Source of the DNA: Microbacterium ureisolvens
GTDB taxonomy: Bacteria > Actinomycetota > Actinomycetes > Actinomycetales > Microbacteriaceae
DNA: 64,000 bases
NCBI RefSeq assembly: GCF_015278315.1
Contig: NZ_JADIJE010000007.1
Coordinates: 1-64,000 of the forward strand
Direction: 5' to 3'
In this document: positions 53,891-62,600 of the stretch, piece by piece
Numbering within the stretch: the stretch's first letter is position 1
How the letters are laid out: every line of letters starts with the position of its first letter
The notes under the pieces: model-generated
What the model saw: the letters and a program-made list of their open reading frames with translations, nothing else
What the model was told of the DNA's origin: nothing
Database searches by the model: none
Made by a program: the position numbers and the translations under genes

Positions 53891-54949
53891 CTAAAGGCCT
53901 GGCTGCGTTTGGTGCACCGCATCGAGACAAGCGCTCTCAAACTCGGGAGCCACACTCTCGATGGTGAAGAGCTTGAGTGCTCTGTCGCGCGCGGCGAGCC
54001 CTGTCTCCGCCCTAAGCGTCGGCGAGCGGTAGGTCTCTAGCCTCGCAATCAGGGACTCGCGATCTCCCGGCGGAAATGTCGGGGCACCGGGGCCCAGAGC
54101 CCAGCTCAGTGGGGGGAGGTCGGAAGCGATCACTGGCCGGGCGGACAGCATACCGTCGATCAGCTTGGCGGGAAGTTGTGCCCATGAATACGCATCAGTC
54201 GGCATACTCGGGAGAACCACCAAGTCGCTCCTTCTAACGAGGTCAAGCCCCTCCTGCATGGTCGTCCGTCCAACCCATCGCTCGTTCGTTCGGACGTCCG
54301 TAGGTGGGTCATCCGTGATCACCAGCGGCAATCCCACGTGCGCCGCAGCGTCACGGAGTAAACCCAAACCCTTGTGCGGGCGATTCGTTCCGACAAACGC
54401 AACGGTCGGCGTCGATGATTTGTGGAATTCCCCGGCTCCTCCGTCGGCGCGGGCGTGGGGCACGATCCGCCCTCCGTAATAGCTCTGCAAAGACGGGTTG
54501 CTAACCAACACCGGATAACCTCGCGCGGCACGTCGAAGCCGGAGAGATCCCCAGTAGACGTTCGGTTTCAAGACGGCCTTCGCGATGGCCTTACCGGGCC
54601 GACCGAAAGCCATCCTGGACTCAAGGTCTGGGTCATCGACATCTAAGAGAAGCGGACGGAGCGAGCGCCGCGAAAGCGCGCGGCCCCTACCGAATGAATT
54701 GGGGAGAGGTTTGACCGCCACGATCAGGTCTGATGATCGTGCCATATCAAGCAGCGTGGGCGATTCTTCGTCAGAAATAGTCACGCAAGCATCGGCAAAT
54801 CTAGTGTGAGCGAGCGGTTGCCAGATCTCACTCCCTCGCGACGCAACTATCGCCGCAGTCCACCGAAGATGCTCCGCGAGGAGCCAAAGCACATACGCTC
54901 GTCCGAGAGCATTGTCGCGCGAATCCTCCACGAGTATCAGAAGACGCAT
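53891..54949 (-). CDS. GT4-type glycosyltransferase
   Basis: 352 residues. Two Rossmann-like halves are suggested: MRLLILVEDSRDNALGRAYV at the N-terminus and, from about residue 185, TVAFVGTNRPHKGLGLLRDA with the C-terminal AQLPAKLIDGMLSARPVIAS, where GT4 enzymes carry the donor-binding Glu/Lys region. Donor and acceptor are unknown. The ATG overlaps the stop of the polymerase-like gene (ATGA). Confidence 0.8.
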   Translation of the reverse strand: MRLLILVEDSRDNALGRAYVLWLLAEHLRWTAAIVASRGSEIWQPLAHTRFADACVTISDEESPTLLDMARSSDLIVAVKPLPNSFGRGRALSRRSLRPLLLDVDDPDLESRMAFGRPGKAIAKAVLKPNVYWGSLRLRRAARGYPVLVSNPSLQSYYGGRIVPHARADGGAGEFHKSSTPTVAFVGTNRPHKGLGLLRDAAAHVGLPLVITDDPPTDVRTNERWVGRTTMQEGLDLVRRSDLVVLPSMPTDAYSWAQLPAKLIDGMLSARPVIASDLPPLSWALGPGAPTFPPGDRESLIARLETYRSPTLRAETGLAARDRALKLFTIESVAPEFESACLDAVHQTQPGL

Positions 54950-56220
54950 CAGTACACCTGGCTCAGCCCGCTCGGAGAATGCTCCGGTATGCGCGCCATC
55001 GTCAGCGGTCGCCTACACACAAGAATCACCGCCGTGATCGCGACGTAGAAATAGAGTTCGGTCAAGCTGCTATACAGAGTCGTCGCGAGAAAGTAGCCGA
55101 CCAGGAAGCTCAGCATGACCCAGTCGCGTCGACTAATGAGCCGTATCAAACTCCAACCAATCCCGACCACAAATAATGCGAAGATCCAAATCGGAAACTC
55201 AACGAAGATGGTTCCCACGCTGGAGTGCATCGGAGCAACGCCCAACAGGATCTTCGCGTAGCCGCCAGGGTCGATAACGGAGTACTCTGAGATATCTACG
55301 TCGCTTTGGGCCAGGGCACTCGCAAAGCCACGAGGAGTGACTCCAAACGCAAGGTTTGCGACATTCTCCACTTTCAGGCGCGCGCCGTATTCGAGAAGCA
55401 GGATATGCGCATCAGTTGACTGCGACGCAGATCCGGTCGCGGTGAAGGCTCGGTTCAGTGAACTGAAGAGATCTCCCACCTGCGTAATCAAGATCGCGGG
55501 GGTGACGACGGCTGCCGAAAGTAGTAGGTGGGCGCCATAGACCTGCAGCGGCGTTGTCGCCTCGCGCCTAACCTTCCGGTACTCGCAGATGAACGCGACC
55601 AGGAAGAACGGAGCGATGAGGACCGGCAGTCGAGAAAGCGTCATCATCGAGATAAGGACGAAACCGAGCGCCAAGACGAGCCGAGTCGGACTGCGAAGGA
55701 ATCGAAGGCTCAGGAATGCTAGTGCGGACGCGAACAGAGCGGCGTGTGACTTGTCATCGAACCCCAAGCCTCGATAATCCCCGCCCTGGATGAGCGATAT
55801 CGCAGCGGCTATCAAGAGATATGCAAACGAAAGCGGGATTGCAGTCCGAAATGCGGCCTCCACCCGATCGGCGCAGTCCATTTCCGCGCATATGCGCCAC
55901 ATCATGCAAAGCCAGGTCAAGGCGAGCAGATAGAAGACTGAGAACTCGAGATGCGGAATGATTCCGTAGAGAGTGCTGGTCGTGAGGGCGCCAACGAGGA
56001 CCCCCGCAGCGGTCACGACGAGCAAGAAGGCATCGGTGAGTCGAAGTGCCCTTCGCACCGCGATCACGAGAAGTGCGATCGCCAGTATCTGCGCAACGTT
56101 AGAGATCGCGAATCGACCGGCAAGTTTGTAACTCGCGAAAGACCCGAGTGTGGCGAGGGCAACCGACGCCGTCAATAAACTCGGGTGAACGAGAAGAGGC
56201 CGTCGGTGGTCAAGTGCCAT
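54949..56220 (-). CDS. Wzy-like O-antigen/polysaccharide polymerase candidate
   Basis: 423 residues with 11-12 hydrophobic helices and a large extracytoplasmic loop toward the C-terminus (about residues 265-335), the usual Wzy topology. The sequence itself is poorly conserved, as is normal for Wzy, so the call rests on topology and gene context. ATG 56220 (MALDHRR) is chosen; GTG 56232 is possible. It overlaps the upstream glycosyltransferase by about 10 nt. GC content is markedly below the window average. Confidence 0.7.
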   Translation of the reverse strand: MALDHRRPLLVHPSLLTASVALATLGSFASYKLAGRFAISNVAQILAIALLVIAVRRALRLTDAFLLVVTAAGVLVGALTTSTLYGIIPHLEFSVFYLLALTWLCMMWRICAEMDCADRVEAAFRTAIPLSFAYLLIAAAISLIQGGDYRGLGFDDKSHAALFASALAFLSLRFLRSPTRLVLALGFVLISMMTLSRLPVLIAPFFLVAFICEYRKVRREATTPLQVYGAHLLLSAAVVTPAILITQVGDLFSSLNRAFTATGSASQSTDAHILLLEYGARLKVENVANLAFGVTPRGFASALAQSDVDISEYSVIDPGGYAKILLGVAPMHSSVGTIFVEFPIWIFALFVVGIGWSLIRLISRRDWVMLSFLVGYFLATTLYSSLTELYFYVAITAVILVCRRPLTMARIPEHSPSGLSQVY

Positions 56221-57001
56221 TATCGCCACCACCGCGCGCGACGACGCGTTTCAGCCACCAGAATGAACGCAAGTATGCCCGTGCTGCCAGACGGGCCATC
56301 GCAATTGGGTCGGTCTGCAGGACGGTGCGGTGCTTGCAGAGGATGTAGTGAAGCGCCCTGTCCCGACTGGCAGCGCTACCCCCGGAGATGCTGTCCGCGC
56401 TGCGGTAGAGAGTGACCAATGGCTCGTGCACATGGACGAACTGGATGTCGTCCCGGCGCAGCATTCGAAGCCAAAGCTCCCAGTCCTGGAACCGCTGGAG
56501 CCCTTCGTCGAAAGGTGTGTCAATCGCGAGCGCGCGCGGCATGAGGACAGTCTGCGTTGACGCGATGTTCCGACGACGTAACGTTGCTCTGGGGAATGAT
56601 TGGTGCGCGGCGGGGACGACAACGGCCCTCGACGATGTTACGAGTCGATGTGACGCAAAAGCGACGGTTGCGCCTTGACCGACCACGAATGGCAAAAGGC
56701 GCTCCAAGAACTCGGGCTCCCATGCATCATCAGAGTCCTGGAAAGCGAGATACTCGCCCCGCGCGACACTCACGCCTCGATTCCTGGCCGCAGGCGCTCC
56801 AGCGTTGGGCTGCGTGATGTATCGCACTCGCGAGTCAACCGAAGCGATGCGTTGCACGATTTCGTGTGTGTGGTCAGCCGAGCCGTCGTCGATTACTATC
56901 AACTCGAGCTCGTAGTGTGTCTGGTGCAGCACGCTGTTGAGCGAGCGCTCCAATACGCCGGCGCGATTGTGGGTCGGTAGAACCACCGACACGAGCGTCA
57001 C
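56210..57001 (-). CDS. GT2 glycosyltransferase
   Basis: 263 residues. The GT-A fold is clear: VSVVLPTHNRAGVLERSLNS, ELIVIDDGSADHT, NAGAPAARNRGV and the DxD-like EYLAFQDSDDAWEP. It ends with a basic helix (RSFWWLKRVV) that may associate with the membrane. GTG 57001 overlaps the stop of the upstream GT2 gene; the open frame further upstream is antisense-like and not coding. It would add one sugar of the repeat unit. Confidence 0.87.
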   Translation of the reverse strand: MTLVSVVLPTHNRAGVLERSLNSVLHQTHYELELIVIDDGSADHTHEIVQRIASVDSRVRYITQPNAGAPAARNRGVSVARGEYLAFQDSDDAWEPEFLERLLPFVVGQGATVAFASHRLVTSSRAVVVPAAHQSFPRATLRRRNIASTQTVLMPRALAIDTPFDEGLQRFQDWELWLRMLRRDDIQFVHVHEPLVTLYRSADSISGGSAASRDRALHYILCKHRTVLQTDPIAMARLAARAYLRSFWWLKRVVARGGGDNGT

Positions 57002-57888
57002 GTCGCTGGCCTTGCGCTTGTGCGCACGAGTCGTTGGACCGCGGATGCGAGGGCACTGGCGCCGAACCTCGCCCACACCCCCGCGGCGACCGCGACGTCG
57101 ACTAGCACCACGCCCCTGCTGACATGGTCGCGGTAGAACAGCAGCATGCTCCGGTGGAAGTGGTAGTTGAGTTTGAGCGGCCGGCGGCCCGAGGTGCTGC
57201 CGCCCTTGAGGTGGTGAGCGACGACCCTGCCGTCGTAGACGACTCGCCATCCCGCAGCGAGGAATCGTGCGCACCAGTCGAGGTCTTCTCCGTACATCCA
57301 GTACTTTTCGTCCAAGAGGCCCACGCCGCGCATCGCGTCCCCGCGCAGCAGCATGAATGCGCCGTTGACCGCGTCCACGTCGGCGCGCCCGTCGTCGGGA
57401 ATGTCGGGTCGGACGTAGTCGGAGCCGGTGCGTCCAGCCGCTTTCATGAGGAAGTACTTCGCGGCAGTGACGGGCGACGGGAAGGAACGTTTCGATGCAT
57501 GATCGAGGGTGCCGTCTGCAGTGAGCAGGCGGCAGCCGAGCACGCCGATCGTCTTGTCCGCCGCCATCTCACCGATCAGGTGGTCGAGGGTCCCAGGCTC
57601 GATGCGGGTATCCGGGTTGAGCACGAGCACATACTCGGCACCCGATTGCCGGAGCGCGACGTTGTTGGCGACGGCGAACCCGTCATTGGTCGGACGAGCG
57701 ACCACGTTCACGCTGGGGAACTCCGATGTGACGACCTCGACCGTGTCATCCGGGGAATCGTTGTCGACCACCACCACGTTCATGGGAATTCGCGGCGGAG
57801 ATGCGAAGAGGCTCCCCAGACACTCGCGGATGAGATCGCGACTCGCGTAGGTCACGATCACGACATCGAGTGAAGCATGGGTTGACAT
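56998..57888 (-). CDS. GT2 glycosyltransferase, rhamnosyltransferase-like
   Basis: 296 residues. DVVIVTYASRDLIRECLGSL, VVVVDNDSPDDTVEVV, FAVANNVALRQSGAEYVLVL and NPDTRIEP (DxD site) are the N-terminal features; DAVNGAFMLLRGDAM and DEKYWMYGEDLDWCARFLAA are the acceptor-side motif common in WbbL-like rhamnosyltransferases. The donor is inferred only from family resemblance. It shares an ATGA overlap with the sugar-transferase gene and feeds into the GT2 gene downstream. Confidence 0.88.
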   Translation of the reverse strand: MSTHASLDVVIVTYASRDLIRECLGSLFASPPRIPMNVVVVDNDSPDDTVEVVTSEFPSVNVVARPTNDGFAVANNVALRQSGAEYVLVLNPDTRIEPGTLDHLIGEMAADKTIGVLGCRLLTADGTLDHASKRSFPSPVTAAKYFLMKAAGRTGSDYVRPDIPDDGRADVDAVNGAFMLLRGDAMRGVGLLDEKYWMYGEDLDWCARFLAAGWRVVYDGRVVAHHLKGGSTSGRRPLKLNYHFHRSMLLFYRDHVSRGVVLVDVAVAAGVWARFGASALASAVQRLVRTSARPAT

Positions 57889-59402
57889 CAGTGAGCGCCT
57901 TCCCCGGGAGTGAGCACCACGCGAGCCGTTTTCACGAGGATCGCGAGATCGCCAAGGAGGGACCAGTTTTCCACGTAATAGAGGTCGAGCTTGACGGCCT
58001 CGTCCCAGCTCAGCGCAGAGCGCCCGCTGACTTGCCAGAGCCCGGTGATGCCGGGTCGGGCGAGCAGCCTCCGTCTCGCAGGCTCGGTATACAGTGCGAC
58101 TTCGGCGGCGACCTGGGGCCGCGGGCCCACGAGGCTCATCGATCCGCCGAGGACGTTGAACAGCTGCGGGAGTTCATCGAGGGAGTACTTGCGGATGAAG
58201 CGACCGACCGGCGTGATACGCGGATCGTGCTTGATCTTGAACAGCGGTTCGGTCGAAGTGCCCTGCGTCTCGAGCAGTGCAGTCAGTTCGGCATCCGCTC
58301 CGACACGCATCGACCGGAACTTGTAGATCTGGAAGGGGGCGCCGTTGAGACCTATCCGCTCGTGACGAAACAATACGGGTCCGGGACTGCTCAGGCGTAC
58401 GATCGCCGCCACGGTGAGCAGGATCGGAGAGAGAAGGAGGATCAGCACCGCTGAAACCAGGATGTCGAATGACCGCTTGGTGAAGCGCTGACCGGCCGAG
58501 AACCTCGGGGTCTCAACGTGGATCAGCGGAAGACCGGCCACAGGACGCGTGTGTATCCGAGGACCGGCGATATCCAGGATGCTCGGCGCGAGTACCAGAT
58601 GCTGTCGGCCGGCTTCCAAGCTCCATGAGATCTGCTTCACTTTGGAGGGCGGCAGGTCATCGGTGCTGGTGACTGCGACCGTGTCGGCAGCCGTAACAGC
58701 GATCGCCTCCTCGAAAGCGGCCACATTGCCCATGATCGGGATGTCCGTCCCGTGGAGCGTTCCGGCGATTCGCCCGGTGGGAACGCACGCGCCCACGACT
58801 AGGTAGCCGGCGGCTGGCGAACGCTGGAGTTCCCGCGCGATTTGTCCGACGGACAATTCTGATCCCACGAGCAAGACTCGCGCCGAGTACTCGCCGATCG
58901 ACCGCTTGGCGGCCAGCCACTGGCGCCACAGCCACCGCTCGAGGATCAGCATCACGATGCCGAGGGGAAGGGAGATGAGGAGGAAACCGCGGGCGACGTC
59001 GATGCGGAAGAGGAAGGAGATGATGGCGATCAATCCGAACAATCGGAAGCTGGCGTCTGCCACCCGAACATATTCGGCGTTCCCGACACCGATCACCCGA
59101 TAGCTGCGGGTGTCCGCCCACGCGAGCGCCAGGATCCATCCCGCCACAAGGGCCGCGGAGAAGAGCCAGTACGAGAGCGGTCCCAGTCCGGAGACCTCAA
59201 CCGGCTCGATACCGAGCCACAGAATCTGTGTGCCGTAGACGACCCATACGAGAACGACCACGTCGCTGATCCACAGACGGCGCGCGTAACGACGGCGCCA
59301 ATTCTCGCCCGCGGCGGCGCGCATCACTCCCGTCGCTGCACCCGGCGCCGTCGCCAGATGGTCCGCTTCCGCTCCCCGAACTCTCGTCGCGTCAGCACTC
59401 AT
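57888..59402 (-). CDS. Polyprenyl-phosphate glycosylphosphotransferase (initiating sugar transferase)
   Basis: 504 residues. Four or five N-terminal transmembrane helices, a Rossmann-like central domain (ARVLLVGSELSVGQIARELQ) and the conserved C-terminal catalytic domain: KRSFDILVSAVLILLLSPIL, RHERIGLNGAPFQIYKFRSM, FIRKYSLDELPQLFNVLGGS and MSLVGPRPQ. It transfers a sugar-1-phosphate to undecaprenyl phosphate, the first step of repeat-unit synthesis. First gene of the minus-strand unit 59402-53891, in which most junctions overlap. Confidence 0.93.
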   Translation of the reverse strand: MSADATRVRGAEADHLATAPGAATGVMRAAAGENWRRRYARRLWISDVVVLVWVVYGTQILWLGIEPVEVSGLGPLSYWLFSAALVAGWILALAWADTRSYRVIGVGNAEYVRVADASFRLFGLIAIISFLFRIDVARGFLLISLPLGIVMLILERWLWRQWLAAKRSIGEYSARVLLVGSELSVGQIARELQRSPAAGYLVVGACVPTGRIAGTLHGTDIPIMGNVAAFEEAIAVTAADTVAVTSTDDLPPSKVKQISWSLEAGRQHLVLAPSILDIAGPRIHTRPVAGLPLIHVETPRFSAGQRFTKRSFDILVSAVLILLLSPILLTVAAIVRLSSPGPVLFRHERIGLNGAPFQIYKFRSMRVGADAELTALLETQGTSTEPLFKIKHDPRITPVGRFIRKYSLDELPQLFNVLGGSMSLVGPRPQVAAEVALYTEPARRRLLARPGITGLWQVSGRSALSWDEAVKLDLYYVENWSLLGDLAILVKTARVVLTPGEGAH

Positions 59403-59555
59403 CGATTCCGTCTACTCCAGCACCCTTCTCATCCTCACCCCAATGGGCACGCTAGCAAAGGTTTGTATCTGGCATGTGTCTGGAGGGTTTGCATGCGTTG
59501 CGCATAGAGGCGCGGCGTTGCGTTTCGCGGGCAACGCTTACTCAGGTTTCGATCA

Positions 59556-59578
59556 ATCAGTTGCACGATTCAACTGAT
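59556..59578. promoter_or_regulatory. Operator-like inverted repeat over the giant-protein promoter
   Basis: ATCAGTTG (59556-59563) and CAACTGAT (59571-59578) are perfect arms with a 7-nt spacer. They cover the -35 box and part of the spacer. Confidence 0.6.
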
Positions 59579-59590
59579 CGTGGTTAGAGT
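59561..59590 (+). promoter_or_regulatory. Promoter of the giant secreted protein gene
   Basis: TTGCAC (59561-59566) and TAGAGT (59585-59590) are 18 bp apart, about 90 nt before ATG 59682. The 59403-59555 stretch upstream shows only a weak minus-strand -10 (TAGCGT, 59454-59449) for the sugar-transferase gene. Confidence 0.6.
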
Positions 59591-59681
59591 CCCCCACAGG
59601 TGTACTTGGGCACCTCATTCGGGGAATCAAAAGTCGTCGTCCATCCGACCTTGGGACGGCGCACGCTTACTGGGGAAAGCA

Positions 59682-62600
59682 ATGTTTCGTCGCGCACTAG
59701 CGCCGTTTGTCGTACGCAAGAACGCCGGCCGGAGGTCGCTGGGCATCGCGGCTGTGGCTACCACCGCAGCACTCGTGGGCTCATCTTTTGTGAGCACCTC
59801 GGCCGCAGCAGTTCCGATCGCAGAGGTGCCAACCGATCCAGCGGCGTGGGCAGCCACGCCGTACTCGCCGCTGGCGCCGCAGGAAATCGCGCTGGACTCC
59901 AACACCGGGGTGCTGGAGTTCGACGGCGCTGATGGAGGCCTGAACGCTTCGGGCGACGTGTCGACGGGCTTCACGATGCTGCAGCCTTCGAGCGCTGTGA
60001 ACCCGTCGGCGCCCGGCGTGCTGCTCGACACGCAGTACTATCTGCCTGCGAACCTCGCTGTCGCCAACGGCTCGCTGTCGATCACGGCGACCAAGGGCAT
60101 CGCCTTTGAGAAGTGGGCGACGACGACGCCCGGCAATACGGACTGGAAGAACCGTCAGGACAACACGCTCGGCGTCGGTCTGGATCCGGCCTCCGCGCCG
60201 GTTCGCCTGCAGACGACCTTCGCGAATCCTGCGGGCATCTACAACTCTGCGCAGGCGGGCGTCTGGTTCGGACCGGACGATGACAATTTCTTCAAGGTCG
60301 TGTTCTCGGGGCAGAACGGCTCCGCCAGCGACACGGTGCGTCAGTTCCAGCTCAAGCGCGAGGTCGCAGGCGCAACGACAGCGACTGCCGCGAACGAGAT
60401 CAACGCGGTGGTTACGGGGCAGGTCGCGGTCGGACAAGCCGTCACTGTCATGCTCGACATCAACCCGACGACGCTCAAGGCGACGGGTTACTACCAGATC
60501 GGCACGGGAGCCGTCGTCACGATCGGCACCATGGATGTGCCGGCGAACTTCCTCGACGGCTCGCTGATCCCGGCCTCGACGCCCGATATGCCGGGCGCCG
60601 ACACCTTCGGCGGCATCTTTGCGACGAAGCGCAACATGCCCGAGGCGACCCCGGTCACCTTCAACTTCTCGCGCTTCGCGGCGTCCGAGCTCGACACGGT
60701 GGCTCCCGCCGCGCCCGGGGCGCTCGCGGTGGAGGCGGGCGTCTCACAGAACGGTCTCACCTGGACCGCTCCGGCGGACGCCGACGTGGTGGGGTATCGC
60801 GTCTACCGATCGGCGACTGCTAACCCGGTGCCAGCCGATGCCGCTAACCTTCTGTCCGGTGGCACGCCGTTGACTGCGACCTCCCTCGTCGACGGCGACG
60901 TGTTCGTCGGACAGACGTGGAACTACTCCGTCTACGCCATCGACGGATCGGGGAACGTTTCCCCCGCGGCGTCGACGACCGCCGTCACCCCAGCACCGGC
61001 TGGCGCCATGGTCGGCAAATACGACTTCACGACGCCGGCTGCGGCAGCCGCTCCCGGTTACATCAAGGAGGCGGGCGCCCCGTACAGTGACGCGACCGGA
61101 TTCGGCTGGCTCGCCGAGGATGACCGCGCCCCATTCGACTTCGCGCTGAACACCCGCGTCCGCGCGGCGGCGTCCGGCGTGACCGACCCGCGGCTGCTGT
61201 CGCTCATCCATCTCCAGTACGGCATGACCACGAACGCCAACCCCGCCAATGGCGTCACAACGGAAAGCGGCGTGTGGGAGCGCGCTCTCCCGAACGGCCG
61301 CTACAACGTCGTGGTTGCGGCCGGGGACACGAGCGCAGGTAACTTCGACAGCACCCACACCGTCGTCATCGAGGGCGAAACCGCCGTCGAGGCGTTCGCG
61401 CCGACCGCCTCCACCCCTGCATTCAACCAGGGAATCGCAGAGGTGACGGTTACCGACGGCAAGCTCACGATCGCCGCGAACGGTGGCGACAACACCAAGC
61501 TCTCGTTCGTGGAAATCTACGAGCTCGAGGTGTTCGGCGCGGATGCGCCGACCGGGCTCGAGGCCGCGCTTGCAGAGGACGAAGAGTCGGTCTCGCTGAC
61601 GTGGCAGCCGGTCGACGGCGCGAGCGGGTACAGCATCTACCGAAGCGACGTGTCGCCGGTCGACACCAGCGGTGCGCCGCTGAACGGATCGCCACTGTCT
61701 GAGACGTCGTTCACCGATGACTCGCTGGTGCCGGGGGCGACCTACTATTACGCCGTCGTCGCTCACGCCGATGGCCTGCCGGTCTCGGACGCTTCGAACG
61801 AGGTCAAGGTCGACGTTCCCGCGGAGCCGGTTGTTCCGACCGCGCCGACGAACGTCTCGGCGACGGCCGACGCCGACAGCATCGTCGTGGCGTGGGATGC
61901 TGTGCCCGGTGCGACGGGGTACAAGGTGTATCGAGGCGCCAACCCAGCGGTCGAGCCGACGGGCACGCCTTCCAGTGGTGTCAGCCCTCTTGTCGCTTTG
62001 TCGTTCGACGATGAGTCTGCGGTCGCCGGGATGACGTACTTCTACGTCGTGGTGGCAGTCGGAGCCGGCGGCGTTGAATCGGACGCCTCAGCGCCCGTAG
62101 CAGCCGAGATCGAGCAGGTTCTCGAGCCTGGTGAGTGTGCGGCGTCGGAGTGGTCGGTTGACTATTTCGGTAATAAGGCGTTGGAGGGGTCTTCGATTGC
62201 TGCTGAGTGCCTGGGAGAGTTGAACGAGGTTCTCCCGCAGGGCACGGCTCCGGTTGCCGGCGTTGGTGCGTACAACTACTCGGCTCGTTACAGCAAGACG
62301 ATCGACGAGGGCGCTGGCAGTTACGTTTTCACGTTGCAGGCCGACGACGGCGCTCGGGTTTTCGTGGACGGCGAGCTCGTTCTCAACGGTTGGGCTTACA
62401 GCACCGCGACGCGATCGGCCACGGTGCCGCTGACGGCGGGTGCGCACGAGATCGTTGTGGAGCACTTCCAGGCGTGGGGCGGGGCGAAGGTGGTCTTCGA
62501 CTACGAGAAGGTCGTGGTCGGCTGCGATGCATCTCAGTGGTCGGTGGACTACTTCGCGAACAAGGCGCTCGAGGGCACACCGTCGAAGTCGGAGTGCGTC

